Part shown: positions 1-9,589 of the stretch, piece after piece
Numbering within the stretch: position 1 is the stretch's first letter
Layout: each line of letters starts with the position of its first letter
From: an uncultured Bacteroidales bacterium
Lineage (GTDB): Bacteria; Bacteroidota; Bacteroidia; Bacteroidales; UBA932
Assembly (NCBI GenBank): GCA_946187865.1
Contig: CAMHST010000001.1
Coordinates: 1 to 64,000, forward strand
Reading direction: 5' to 3'
Length of the DNA stretch: 64,000 nucleotides
Notes under the pieces: model-generated
Told to the model about the DNA's origin: nothing
The model's database searches: none
Seen by the model: the letters and a program-made list of their open reading frames with translations, nothing else
Program-made: the position numbers and the translations under genes

Positions 1-128
1 TGGTGAAATTCCTGGTCAACGAGAGAGAAACACCGCTGAAATTCGTTGCGCCGTATCAGGGTCCGTACTACAGATGGGAAGACGTGAAGGCTTTCTGCGC
101 CACCCGTCTGGAACATCTGGACCGCTAA
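1..128 (+). CDS. C-terminal fragment of an unidentified protein, truncated by window edge
   Basis: Open frame (…VKFLVNERETPLKFVAPYQGPYYRWEDVKAFCATRLEHLDR*) ending in TAA at 126-128, tail to tail with the next gene. Confidence 0.5.
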   Translation, partial: VKFLVNERETPLKFVAPYQGPYYRWEDVKAFCATRLEHLDR

Positions 129-772
129 TACTCCCTGGGGCCGAAGATATCCGTGCCGATCCGCACCATCGTGGCCCCGTGCTTGACAGCAAGGGGCCAA
201 TCATTTGACATGCCGATAGAAAGCTGGTCAAACCCAGGCAGTTCCATCGTCCGGATCCGCTCGAACAACGCCTGGATCCGCTCAAAATCCGCCTCCACAA
301 CCGCAGCATCGTCGGTATTCGTCGCCATTCCCATCAATCCCCTGATCCGCACGCCCTCCATCGGAGCGGCCGCAAGGATTCCCAGGATCTCCGGCTCGGT
401 AAGGCCGTGCTTGGTCTGCTCCGCCCCCAGGTGGAGCTCCAGCAGGATATCCACTACCCGGCCGTTATCCAGGCACCAGCGGTTCACGGCATCCAGAAGA
501 TGCAGCGAGTCAATCGACTGGACCATCGTGACATAAGGCAGCACCAATTTGAGTTTGTTGGTCTGCAGGTGGCCGATAAAGTGCCACTGCACATCCGGGG
601 GCATCAGCGGAACCTTGGCGAAGAGTTCCTGGGGGCGGTTCTCGCCGAAGATCCGCTGCCCGGCATGATATGCTTCCATCAGCCGCTCTACCGGATGGAA
701 CTTGGAGACGGCCACCAGGGAAACGCCGGAGGGCAGGGCCTCACGGATGGCATTCAGGGACGCAGCAATCAT
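125..772 (-). CDS. YggS/PROSC-family pyridoxal phosphate homeostasis protein
   Basis: VSLVAVSKFHPVE, FGENRPQE, WHFIGHLQTNK, LSIGMSNDW, VRIGTDIFGPREY motifs; start trimmed to MIAASLNA from the longer ORF. Confidence 0.93.
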   Translation of the reverse strand: MIAASLNAIREALPSGVSLVAVSKFHPVERLMEAYHAGQRIFGENRPQELFAKVPLMPPDVQWHFIGHLQTNKLKLVLPYVTMVQSIDSLHLLDAVNRWCLDNGRVVDILLELHLGAEQTKHGLTEPEILGILAAAPMEGVRIRGLMGMATNTDDAAVVEADFERIQALFERIRTMELPGFDQLSIGMSNDWPLAVKHGATMVRIGTDIFGPREY

Positions 773-1542
773 CAGAAACGCAAGGCTAATGACATGCCGT
801 AGGAAGATCCGTACGGGGTAGGTGAAATATAGGGCAAGGCCGACGCCCGAACTGAGGGAGCAGCCTTGGAATCCAGTTTGAGCCATTTCCGTTCCAGGGG
901 CAGCAACCAGTAAGCCGCATTGGCACAGAAGATACCGATGGCCGCCCCGGCCATCAGGTCCGTGGTCCAATGCCAGTTATTGTAAATGCGCATGAAGGCC
1001 GTTACAAAGGCGGTAGAATAGGCAGCCAGCCCCCACCAGGGGCCAAACTCCAGCCTAACCAGTTCCGCCCCCAGAAATACCGTGTCCGTATGCCCGGAGG
1101 GTAAAGATTGCCGGTTGGCCTTGTTGGGACGCTCGACACCGCAGAGCTCCTTCATGGACGCGGAGATAATGGCCGTAAAGACAATGGAAGTTCCCAGCGT
1201 AAGCGCCTGCTCCAGAAAGTTGTGCTCTCCGCAGCCGGACAGCATGCCGGCGGCATACCCGGCAAAAGGAGCATATTGGAGGTAATTGTCAAACGTAAGC
1301 TCCTTCCCGCCGCTATAGCGCTGCCGCATCTCGATGGCCCGGTCGCGGATGTTCTCATTCACCTCTGTCTGGTACCAGGGACTCAGCGTGCCGGCTACCC
1401 CTGCCCCCATCAAAAGGCCCGGAGCAATCAGTTTTTGCCACTTGAACTGCTCTGAACGGGTGTAAACCGAATCCCTCCGCTGCGCCTGCGCGGATAGGCA
1501 GAGGCAGAGGAGGGATGAGAAGACAATGAGGAAACGCTTCAT
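772..1542 (-). CDS. PAP2-family (phosphatidic acid phosphatase type 2) membrane phosphatase
   Basis: KELCGVERPNKANRQSLPSGHTDTVFLGA and NNWHWTTDLMAGAAIG phosphatase motifs; signal peptide MKRFLIVFSSLLCLCLSAQA; ORF trimmed to this start, overlapping the yidC stop. Confidence 0.88.
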   Translation of the reverse strand: MKRFLIVFSSLLCLCLSAQAQRRDSVYTRSEQFKWQKLIAPGLLMGAGVAGTLSPWYQTEVNENIRDRAIEMRQRYSGGKELTFDNYLQYAPFAGYAAGMLSGCGEHNFLEQALTLGTSIVFTAIISASMKELCGVERPNKANRQSLPSGHTDTVFLGAELVRLEFGPWWGLAAYSTAFVTAFMRIYNNWHWTTDLMAGAAIGIFCANAAYWLLPLERKWLKLDSKAAPSVRASALPYISPTPYGSSYGMSLALRF

Positions 1543-3425
1543 TACCGGCGTCCCTTTTTCTGTTGCTGTTCCATCTGGCGCTGCATCTTCTGGGCTTCTT
1601 CCAGACGCTGCTGCCACTTGGACTTGGGCGCCGGCTTGTTTTCCGCCGCCTTCACCTTGGCCACAATCTCTTCCGGTTTCACAATCCACTTCTTGATAAT
1701 CCAGGTTTCCAGCATGGTGATCAGGTTGGAAAGCAGATAATAGTAGCTGAGACCGGAAGACAGATTGTTACAGATGAAGAACATCATGATAGGCATCATG
1801 TACAGGCTCATGAAGCGCATCATCTTGGCGTTGGGATCGTCTCCGGTGTTCTGGTTCTGCATGGTGACCCGCGAGTAGAAGAACATGGACAGCGCCATCA
1901 GAAGGGCGAAGAGCGAGATATGGTCCATACCCAGGATGCTGGTTCCCCAGTGGATGACATCGTCGTAGGCACTCAGGTCTTCCGCCCAGAGGAAGGGCTC
2001 CTGGCGCAACTGGATAGAGGCCGGGAAGAAACGGAACATCGCCCACAGGATAGGCATCTGGAGGAGCATCGGCAGGCAGCCGCCCATCATGTTCACGCCG
2101 GCTTTCCGGTACAGCTCCATGGTTTCCTGCTGCTTTTTCATCGCGTCTTCCTGCTTGGGATACTTGGCGTTGATCTTGTCCAGGAAAGGCTTCAGGGCCT
2201 GCATCTTGGCGCTGGAAGAGTAGCTCTTGTAAGCAAACGGAAGCACCACGATCTTGATGAAGATGGTCATCAGCAGGATGATGATGCCGTAATTGGAGAT
2301 GAATTTGGAGAGCCAGTCGAACAGGGGGATGATCACGTATTTGGTGAATACGCCGATAATCTTACCACCCAGCGGAATCACTTTCTCATAGGAATGCCCG
2401 TACGCCTTCAGGCCCTTGTAATCATTGGGGCCGAAGTAGAATTCGAACGGGACCTGGATATTGCCGGACCCGGTGGGGATGTCGGCGCGCATCAGGGCGT
2501 TGCACTGCATGAGATTGTGCTCCGGATTGTCCTTGCCCGCATACTGGAGGGAAAACTCGCCGTAGCTGAAATTTCCGGGAGCCCGCATAATGGCCGAGAA
2601 GAACTGCTGCTGGAAAGCGAACCATTCGATCTTGTTGTCGAAGCGCTTGCTGCCGTCCCGCCCGTTGCCGATATTGGCCGGCTTGTTGTCGTCCGGGAAA
2701 TAATAGTTGAGGCGGGAATACTGGGACTCGTTCTTGTATCCCTTCTCCATGCGGGGAATCATGGCCTCGAAATCCACGTCGATGGTGTTCACGTTACGGG
2801 GGATGAGTTCCTGCATGCCCACGAAGGAGACGACCTCGTTCAGGGAGTAGGAATCCTTGAGCAGGGTGTACCGCTGCTCGATGTAGCCGCCGCCCTGGAA
2901 CGGAAGACGCATGACCACGGTGGAATCCGAGGAGGCTTCTGCCACGTACTGGAAATTGAACTTGCGGGTATCTACGGCCGTAGGGGCATACACGACATAG
3001 CCCAGCTGGGACTTGCCCTCCGGGAGGATATAAAGATCCGACTTGTCGTAATTGTAGTAATCCTTGACCTTCACCGACCAGGGCTGACCGCCCTTGGTGG
3101 TAAAGGTAATCTGGAGTTTCTCGTTTTCCAGGGTTACATAGGAAGCTTCACCGCCAACAGCCGCATTCAGGAGGCTGTCGGAATAGACAGCCTGGGCGGG
3201 AGTGGTGCCGGCTACAGGGGCGCTCTCCTGCGGGAGGGCGGCCTCCGGATGTTCGGCACGGTAGATGCTGTCCAGCCGGAACTGTTCATAAGCCTCTGCC
3301 GCGGCGATGGAGTCCAGCCTTGCCTGCTCCTTCTGCTGCTTGGCCACCTGACGGCTCTGGTAGCCGAAGAAGCCAAACATGATCAGGGCGATCAGGACAA
3401 AGCCGATGATTGATTTCTTATCCAT
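1542..3425 (-). CDS. yidC: Membrane protein insertase YidC/Oxa1
   Basis: N-terminal TM, periplasmic domain, and C-terminal Oxa1-like core (GIIILLMTIFIKIVVLPFAYKSYSSSAKMQALKP…MMGGCLPMLLQMPILWAMFRFFP). Confidence 0.96.
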   Translation of the reverse strand: MDKKSIIGFVLIALIMFGFFGYQSRQVAKQQKEQARLDSIAAAEAYEQFRLDSIYRAEHPEAALPQESAPVAGTTPAQAVYSDSLLNAAVGGEASYVTLENEKLQITFTTKGGQPWSVKVKDYYNYDKSDLYILPEGKSQLGYVVYAPTAVDTRKFNFQYVAEASSDSTVVMRLPFQGGGYIEQRYTLLKDSYSLNEVVSFVGMQELIPRNVNTIDVDFEAMIPRMEKGYKNESQYSRLNYYFPDDNKPANIGNGRDGSKRFDNKIEWFAFQQQFFSAIMRAPGNFSYGEFSLQYAGKDNPEHNLMQCNALMRADIPTGSGNIQVPFEFYFGPNDYKGLKAYGHSYEKVIPLGGKIIGVFTKYVIIPLFDWLSKFISNYGIIILLMTIFIKIVVLPFAYKSYSSSAKMQALKPFLDKINAKYPKQEDAMKKQQETMELYRKAGVNMMGGCLPMLLQMPILWAMFRFFPASIQLRQEPFLWAEDLSAYDDVIHWGTSILGMDHISLFALLMALSMFFYSRVTMQNQNTGDDPNAKMMRFMSLYMMPIMMFFICNNLSSGLSYYYLLSNLITMLETWIIKKWIVKPEEIVAKVKAAENKPAPKSKWQQRLEEAQKMQRQMEQQQKKGRR

Positions 3426-3431
3426 AGGCGC

Positions 3432-5333
3432 CTACTCCTGTCCCTCCTCTGCTTCCTTGGCGCGAATCCGGGCCTTGAGCTCTTCGAGCTGCGCCTTGGC
3501 TGCATCTATACGCTCCTGCATCTGTGCCTTAAGCTGCTCCGCACCCTTGGAAAGGCCGAAGAAGCCGATATTGTTCTCGTAGGTCTGGATTTCCTGCTGA
3601 AGCTTGGTGAATTGCTCCCGGAGGCGGTCCGTCTCCGTGAGGGGACGGCGCTCACGCTCTGAACGGGCAGCACCCCGGCCGGCGCCCTGACGGCCGCCGC
3701 GGGAACCGAATCCCGGGAACTTCTCCGCCATGGCCTCGCGGTAGGCGGCGGTAATGCTTTCCTTCTCCTTGAACGGCACGAAGCCGATGGCATTCCAACG
3801 CTCGGAGAAATCCTTCTGGGCATCGGCATTTGCCTCTCCGCTGAAAGCTTTGATTTCCTCTATAAGGGCGCGCTTGGCCTCCAGGTTGGCGGCGAAGTCG
3901 CTGCTGCCACCCTTGCCCCGGTTATCCCGGGCGGTGAAGAAGGCGTCGCAGGCGGCGCGGAAACGCTTCCAGATCTGCTCCGACTTCTTGCGCGGTACGG
4001 CGCCGATCTCCTTCCACTGCTTCTGGAGCTCTATCAGGCGGTCTCCGGTGGCTTTCCAGTCCGTGCTGTCCTTGAGGGATTCGGCCTCCTGGATAATGGC
4101 CATCTTCTTCTCCAGATTGGCGTTCATGCTGTCTTTGAACTCCGTAAACGAGGCGCGCTTGCGCTCGAAGAATTTGTCGCAGGCGGCGCGGAAGCGCTCA
4201 TAGACCTTCTGGTTTTCCTTGCGGGTGGCAAAGCCGATTTCCCGCCAGCGGGCCTGGATTTCCTCGATCTTGCGGCTCAGGGCGTTCCACTGCGTAGAGG
4301 AAGTGATTTCCATGCCGGCAATCTCTTCCACCTGCTCACACAGGGCCACCTTGGCCTCCAGATTGGCCAGCTGCTGGGCTTTCTGGTCTTCGAAATGGGC
4401 CTGATAACGCTTGTTGATCACCGACGTGGCGGCGCGGAAACGCTCCCAGATGGCATCCCGGTATTCCTTGGCCACGGGGCCCAGGTCTTTCCACTGCTCG
4501 TGCAGTTTCTGCAGCTCCTTGAAAGCCTCCACCACGTTTTCGTCGGCCGCAAGGGCTTCTGCCTGCTCGCAGAATACGGTTTTGGCCTCCAGGTTTTTCT
4601 TGAAGTCCAGGTCACGGAGTTCGCGGTTGATATCTACCAGGTCGTAGAACTTGGTTACGTAGAGCTGATAGGTATCGTTGATGTCGCGGAAATTCTGCTG
4701 CGGAACGGGACCGGTTTCCCGCCAGCGGTTCTGGATGTCCCGGAATTTGGGGAAGGCGTCTTTCATGTCGCCGGGCTGCTCTACCAGGGCCTTCAGCTGA
4801 TCGATGATGGCCTGCTTCTTCACCAGGTTGTCTTCCCGCTGGGCATCCTGCTCGCGGTTGTATGCGGCACGTTCTTTCTTATAGTCTATATAAAGGGCCT
4901 TGAAACCGGCCTCGATGGCGGCAAAGGGGCTCACGGGACCGCTCTGCATGGGAACGGTGGCTTCCTCTGCGCTGTCTTCCGTCGGTTCCACCACGGTGGC
5001 GTCTTCTCCGGCGGCCGCCTTCTCGCGGGAGAGCAGCTTATAGAAGGCCGACTTGATGGCCTCCGCCTCCTTGGACCGTTTCATGCGGTCTTCACTTTCC
5101 GTAAGTTTCTGAAACAGCTCGGACAGCTCTGCCAGGGACTTCTCGTTGAAGTTCACCACTGTTTCCACGACCGGCTCCGCCGCCTCCTGGGCTGCGTCCG
5201 CGGTCTCCTGTACCGCCTCTTCAAGCTTTTGCTCCACGGTTTCTTCCACCACGGGAGCGGATTCCTGCTGCTTCTGGGCTACATCTGCGGTTTCGGCGCT
5301 GGCCATCACCTCAGGCTTAATTTCTTCACTCAT
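3432..5333 (-). CDS. DUF349 domain-containing protein
   Basis: Repeated helical DUF349 modules with WKDLGPVAKEYRDAIWERFRAA / WREIGFATRKENQKVYERFRAACDKFF / WKEIGAVPRKKSEQIWKRFRAACDAFF. Confidence 0.9.
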   Translation of the reverse strand: MSEEIKPEVMASAETADVAQKQQESAPVVEETVEQKLEEAVQETADAAQEAAEPVVETVVNFNEKSLAELSELFQKLTESEDRMKRSKEAEAIKSAFYKLLSREKAAAGEDATVVEPTEDSAEEATVPMQSGPVSPFAAIEAGFKALYIDYKKERAAYNREQDAQREDNLVKKQAIIDQLKALVEQPGDMKDAFPKFRDIQNRWRETGPVPQQNFRDINDTYQLYVTKFYDLVDINRELRDLDFKKNLEAKTVFCEQAEALAADENVVEAFKELQKLHEQWKDLGPVAKEYRDAIWERFRAATSVINKRYQAHFEDQKAQQLANLEAKVALCEQVEEIAGMEITSSTQWNALSRKIEEIQARWREIGFATRKENQKVYERFRAACDKFFERKRASFTEFKDSMNANLEKKMAIIQEAESLKDSTDWKATGDRLIELQKQWKEIGAVPRKKSEQIWKRFRAACDAFFTARDNRGKGGSSDFAANLEAKRALIEEIKAFSGEANADAQKDFSERWNAIGFVPFKEKESITAAYREAMAEKFPGFGSRGGRQGAGRGAARSERERRPLTETDRLREQFTKLQQEIQTYENNIGFFGLSKGAEQLKAQMQERIDAAKAQLEELKARIRAKEAEEGQE

Positions 5334-5373
5334 GATACAAATTTCAAAAGTTTAACATAAATTGTGTAACTTA

Positions 5374-5381
5374 CAAAGGTA
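5374..5381 (-). promoter_or_regulatory. Bacteroidota -7 box (TACCTTTG) for the DUF349 gene
   Basis: TAnnTTTG match on minus strand 41 nt upstream of the start codon. Confidence 0.5.
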
Positions 5382-5411
5382 AGAAAATTTCCTTAAATAA
5401 ACATAAAACAC

Positions 5412-5419
5412 TATTTTTG
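5412..5419 (+). promoter_or_regulatory. Bacteroidota -7 box (TATTTTTG) for trmD
   Basis: TAnnTTTG match 20 nt upstream of ATG. Confidence 0.55.
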
Positions 5420-5439
5420 CACAGAAAAAAAACACCGCC

Positions 5440-6120
5440 ATGCTGCGTATCGATATCCTTACTGTAGTACCGGAATTGCTGGACAGTCCGCTCAGCCATT
5501 CCATTCCGGGCCGCGCCGTCAAAAAAGGCCTGGCAGAGATCCATGTACACAACCTCAGGAAATACGGCCTGGGCCCGCGCCTGACCGTAGACGACTATTC
5601 CTACGGCGGAGACGCTGGCATGGTGATGATGGTAGAGCCGGTTTTCCGCTACATCGAAGAGCTTACGTCGCAGCGCCACTACGACGAAATCATCTACATG
5701 GCCCCGGACGGGGAAATCCTCAACCAGGGCATCGCCAACGAGCTTTCCCTCAAAGAGAACATCATTATCCTCTGCGGGCACTACAAGGGCATCGACGAGC
5801 GCATCCGGGAGCATCTGATCACCCGCGAGATCTCCGTGGGAGACTTCGTGGTAAGCGGCGGAGAAATCCCTGCCGCCCTTCTGGCCGACAGTATCATCCG
5901 CCTGCTTCCCGGCGTGCTCACGGACGAGACATCGGCCCTGAGCGACTCCTTCCAGGACGGGCTGGTCTCCCCTCCCGTCTATACGCGCCCGGCCTCCTTC
6001 AACGGATGGGACGTCCCGGAGGTCCTGCTCAGCGGGAATCCCAAACTCATCCGCGCATGGCAAGACCAGCAGGCCCTGCAGCGCACACAAGAACGCCGGC
6101 CGGGCCTGCTGGAGCAGTAA
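5440..6120 (+). CDS. trmD: tRNA (guanine-N1-)-methyltransferase TrmD
   Basis: MLRIDILTVVPELLDSPLSHSI, YSYGGDAGMVMM, LCGHYKGIDERI, SVGDFVVSGGEIPAALLADSIIRLLPGVL. Confidence 0.97.
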   Translation: MLRIDILTVVPELLDSPLSHSIPGRAVKKGLAEIHVHNLRKYGLGPRLTVDDYSYGGDAGMVMMVEPVFRYIEELTSQRHYDEIIYMAPDGEILNQGIANELSLKENIIILCGHYKGIDERIREHLITREISVGDFVVSGGEIPAALLADSIIRLLPGVLTDETSALSDSFQDGLVSPPVYTRPASFNGWDVPEVLLSGNPKLIRAWQDQQALQRTQERRPGLLEQ

Positions 6121-6138
6121 TCCGGGGGTATCGCTACC

Positions 6139-6519
6139 CTACTTGTTCATCTTCTGTTTCCACTGGTTGTCCACCTTCACATAGGACATGTGCTCATCCT
6201 CCTCTTCCCCGTTCTTGTAAACCACATGGACGGTAACGGTGGCCGTTTCTTCATTGACCCGGCAATCCGTAATCTTGAAGCTCTTGATGCCGCCCTTCTC
6301 CTTCATCTGCTCATCCACTTTCTCCTCGGCCAGGCCGGCGAGCATCTTCTGGTCCGACGAGGACAGGTCGAAGGTAGAGGCATAGGTGTCGTAATCGCCC
6401 TTCTGCAGGGCATTGATGGCTTTCTTGGCCACGGCCTCAGGCGTGTTTGAAGACGTGCAGGCCACGGCGGCGAAAACGGAGGCAGCCACAACGGCGGCCA
6501 AAATCATAAAACGTTTCAT
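6139..6519 (-). CDS. DUF4878-like small lipoprotein
   Basis: Signal peptide plus lipobox (AAVACTSS), ~105 aa NTF2-like fold sequence (TPEAVAKKAINALQKGDYDTYAS). Confidence 0.65.
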   Translation of the reverse strand: MKRFMILAAVVAASVFAAVACTSSNTPEAVAKKAINALQKGDYDTYASTFDLSSSDQKMLAGLAEEKVDEQMKEKGGIKSFKITDCRVNEETATVTVHVVYKNGEEEDEHMSYVKVDNQWKQKMNK

Positions 6520-6523
6520 AACT

Positions 6524-7138
6524 CTAATATTGAAAATAAACTTGATTGGCTGAATAGGTATAAAGGTGCTCCGGGAGCAGGCAGTCTGCATGGATGCGGA
6601 ACACGTCCAGGCGCCGGCGACGCCCCTCCGAGAGGTCTATCCCCGCACGCCGGTAGAGCCGCCACACCAGCTCCGTGCAGTACAGGCTGGAAGAGTCTGC
6701 GAGGGAATAGTCGTTGTCGAAGCGCACGCTGTCTGCCGCAAAGCGCAGGGCCGATGCACGCAAAGCCGACACCTGCAGCGAATCCGAAAGCCCGGTATGG
6801 GCCAGACAGCCCCGGAATGCCCGCCCGGGAGCGAAGAAGCTGGAGACCGGCTCTGCTTTCACGCGGTCGAAGTCTCCGGGAAAATCCGGCTCTGCCGGGA
6901 CGGCATGCACCACTTTCCACACTTCCCCGTCACGCACCAGCACCCCCACGTGGGAATACAGCGGATCTTCCTGGGCCGACGTAACCGCACGGCTGAACAC
7001 CCCTTGCCCGCAGCGGAAAGCCAAGTCCCCTTCCCGCATGTCCGGGAAAGGAAGTTCCGGCCCGGGAGCGGCCACGGAAGATTTGCATCCCGACAAAAAC
7101 AGGAGGCAGAGAAAGGCGATGAGGCTGCGTAACAACAT
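6524..7138 (-). CDS. YiiX/YebB-like permuted NlpC/P60 papain-fold hydrolase, lipoprotein
   Basis: Lipobox LFLSGCKSS; EGDLAFRCGQG, YSHVGVLV, SSLYCTELVWRLY (His/Cys motifs of the permuted family). Confidence 0.75.
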   Translation of the reverse strand: MLLRSLIAFLCLLFLSGCKSSVAAPGPELPFPDMREGDLAFRCGQGVFSRAVTSAQEDPLYSHVGVLVRDGEVWKVVHAVPAEPDFPGDFDRVKAEPVSSFFAPGRAFRGCLAHTGLSDSLQVSALRASALRFAADSVRFDNDYSLADSSSLYCTELVWRLYRRAGIDLSEGRRRRLDVFRIHADCLLPEHLYTYSANQVYFQY

Positions 7139-7186
7139 ATTCCGAAAGCGAAGTTACGCCATTCCGCTCAAAAAAGCAAAAAACAT

Positions 7187-7214
7187 AAAAACCTCGCTTC
7201 ACAGCGAGGTTTTT
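7187..7214 (-). terminator. Intrinsic-terminator-like hairpin, perfect 12-bp stem (AAAAACCTCGCT / AGCGAGGTTTTT)
   Basis: Direct inverted repeat with 4-nt loop and A/T tracts on both sides. Confidence 0.75.
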
Positions 7215-7287
7215 ACTTGGTTAGTTAGTAGTGTATTCTTACCTTAAAGAAGGTTAATTGTTGGTTAGAAGATGCGTTTTGTTGATG

Positions 7288-7318
7288 CAAAGTTAAGAAA
7301 AGATTTTTGTCTTACAAA
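7288..7318 (-). promoter_or_regulatory. Bacteroidota promoter TTTG-N19-TAACTTTG
   Basis: Minus strand reads TTTG TAAGACAAAAATCTTTTCT TAACTTTG, matching TTTG/N19-21/TAnnTTTG. Confidence 0.6.
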
Positions 7319-7353
7319 ATTTTATAAAACTTTTTTCAATTTAATAAATATTT

Positions 7354-9588
7354 TTAAAAACTAAGCGTTGCCTTTACGCAGAAATTACGCGGTGCCTGCG
7401 GGTAAACCCCCACGCCGGCGGTGATGGATCCCGAGGCCTCATTGTACTCTTCCCAGCGCCAGCCGGAGGCATAGTACAGGTGATTGAACAGGTTGTTCAC
7501 ATACACGCTTAATCCCACGGACTTGCCGTCCCAGTCAAAACTGTGGCTCAGGGTGAGATTGGCCACGAAATAGGCCGGGATAGCCATCTGATCCCGCATG
7601 GTATTGTCAATGAACTGTTTCCCCACATATTTCCCATCCAAAGTGAGGGTGGTGGTTTTCAAGGAGTTGGAGGCGATTCCCTTCCAGGGACTCAGGCTCA
7701 GCCGCGCCATCCCGATGGCGGAAGGCGACATGAGCATGGTGGTTTCCCCGTAAGAGACGGGATGGGTGCGGCCGGAGTAATCGTCAATCGTCACATAGGA
7801 CGTATAGTCGGCAATCCGGTTCATGGACAGCGTGGCATTGCCGTCCATCCTGAGCCAGCGGACCGGTTCCCAGGCCGCGGCCAACTCGATGCCCCGGCGC
7901 CAGGAACGGGGCACATTCTCCTTGATGGCGTAGCCGGAGGACGAAAGACGTCCCGTTTCCAGCAGCATATCCCAGTATTCCATCAGGTACAGATTGGCCG
8001 ATGCCGTAAAGGCGGGACTCTCGAACTGCCAGCCCAGCTCCGCGTCCAGCATCTTTTCCGGCCGGATGGGATTGTCCTCGCCTTTGATATTCTCCTTGAT
8101 GTCTCCCCTGCCCGGTTCACGGTGTCCCAGCGCCAGGGAAGCATAAACTTTATTCCGGCCGAAACGGGCTGTCACGCCCGCCCGCGGATTGAAGAAATCC
8201 CATGTCCGGTGAAAATCCATCCGGTCTTCCGGCACGGCGCCGTACTCCAGCCAGTCATCGTCCGGACCCACGAGCGAATACCGGATGCCCCGGTACTGCA
8301 CATCCAGATAGGCGGTTATCCAGGCGGCCGGCTGATATTCGGCCCGAAGGAAAGCGCTGCCGTCCAGTTTTACGGCATTGTTCCGGTACCAGTCGGCCCG
8401 GGAATAATCGAAATCCTTTCCCAGCACCTTGGCCCAGAGGACCTCGCCCCAGTGGCCGCCGCGATAATGCGAAAGGTTCACGCCGCCCGTCACATCCAGC
8501 TGCGAAGTGCGGTAACGGAGGCTGGAATTGAGCACCCAGAGGTCGTTGTCCATCTTTTTCTGGTAGATCATGTCGCTGCGGGACACCTGGGCCGCGCCGC
8601 CCAGACCGTAATTCGCCAGTTTGCGGTTCACCTTGTAGTATTCGTCGTAACCGTCGCCCCGGGTGTAGTTGACGGTATTGGCCCAGGTCAGGTGCTCCCC
8701 GAAACTGTGCGTGTAATTCAGCTGCAGGTGATGCTGGGCGTAGTTGTCGGTCTGGTTGTCGTAGTAATAGGTATTGCCCAGCTCGTCGTAATACTCGCCC
8801 GCCCCGTTGTAACGCCGGTCCACATAATACTGGTCCAGGTCTATCCCGTCCCAGGTGATGCCGCTGCGCTGCCGGCCCATCAGGTAGGTCAGGCGCACGG
8901 AATTGCTGCCCCGGAGCCAGCCCAGGGCGACGAAGGCGCTGCGAGACTGGACGAAGGCATTGCGGATATAGCCGTCCGTGGTCCCGGAAGAATAGGCGGC
9001 CGACCCATAGAAGCCTTTGCCGCTCAAACCGGTGGAACCGCTCACCGTGGTGATGAACGTATTGTAGGAGCCCCCGCTGAAATCCATCCGGGCGCTGGGT
9101 TCGGCCCCGACAAAAGCGGTGTTCATGTTCAGGCTGGCCCCGAAAGCGCCGGCACCGTTGGCGCTGGTGCCCAGGCCGCGCTGCACCTGCACATTGGAAA
9201 TGAGGCTGGAAAGGGCGGGGATGTTCACCCAGAACACCTCCTGGCTCTCTGCATCGTTGAGGGCGATGCCGTTCAGGGTCACGTTGATCTGGGAGCCCTT
9301 GGACCCGCGGATGGTCATGGCCGAATTGCCCAGTCCGGTGCCGCCCTCGTTGTAGGTAACCACCGAAGGAAGCAGGTTCAGGGCCATGGGCAGCGAATTC
9401 ATGGCGGAAGACGCGCCCAGTTCTTCCTTTCCTACATTGGTAAACGTTACAGGGGTTTGCTTCCCGGCGCGGGAAACGGAGACGACGACACTGTCCAGAC
9501 GGTCGTAGATGGGCTGTTCGGCATTCTGCGCAGCCGCGCAGACACCCAGCACGCCCAGTGCTGCGGTAAGTAAAGTTTTTTTCATCAT
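7354..9588 (-). CDS. TonB-dependent outer membrane receptor, probably thiamine/thiamine-precursor uptake
   Basis: Plug domain (SLPMALNLLPSVVTYNEGGTGLGNSAMTIRGSKGSQINVTLNGIALND), C-terminal aromatic-ended beta barrel (…RNFCVKATLSF*); downstream of a TPP riboswitch. Confidence 0.85.
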   Translation of the reverse strand: MMKKTLLTAALGVLGVCAAAQNAEQPIYDRLDSVVVSVSRAGKQTPVTFTNVGKEELGASSAMNSLPMALNLLPSVVTYNEGGTGLGNSAMTIRGSKGSQINVTLNGIALNDAESQEVFWVNIPALSSLISNVQVQRGLGTSANGAGAFGASLNMNTAFVGAEPSARMDFSGGSYNTFITTVSGSTGLSGKGFYGSAAYSSGTTDGYIRNAFVQSRSAFVALGWLRGSNSVRLTYLMGRQRSGITWDGIDLDQYYVDRRYNGAGEYYDELGNTYYYDNQTDNYAQHHLQLNYTHSFGEHLTWANTVNYTRGDGYDEYYKVNRKLANYGLGGAAQVSRSDMIYQKKMDNDLWVLNSSLRYRTSQLDVTGGVNLSHYRGGHWGEVLWAKVLGKDFDYSRADWYRNNAVKLDGSAFLRAEYQPAAWITAYLDVQYRGIRYSLVGPDDDWLEYGAVPEDRMDFHRTWDFFNPRAGVTARFGRNKVYASLALGHREPGRGDIKENIKGEDNPIRPEKMLDAELGWQFESPAFTASANLYLMEYWDMLLETGRLSSSGYAIKENVPRSWRRGIELAAAWEPVRWLRMDGNATLSMNRIADYTSYVTIDDYSGRTHPVSYGETTMLMSPSAIGMARLSLSPWKGIASNSLKTTTLTLDGKYVGKQFIDNTMRDQMAIPAYFVANLTLSHSFDWDGKSVGLSVYVNNLFNHLYYASGWRWEEYNEASGSITAGVGVYPQAPRNFCVKATLSF

Positions 9589-9589
9589 A

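Noticed and set aside
772-1689. Upstream-extended starts for several ORFs (e.g. YggS at 970, PAP2 at 1689, cyclotransferase at 10770, UxaA at 23452, tdk at 52132)
   Set aside because: Extensions run through neighbouring genes or promoters; internal Met with signal peptide or family N-terminus fits better.
1563-3413. 616-aa plus-strand ORF opposite yidC, and similar long shadows at 7543-9573, 45804-47531, 53092-55014, 59505-61547
   Set aside because: All are mirror frames of well-supported genes; none shows coherent motifs or a promoter.
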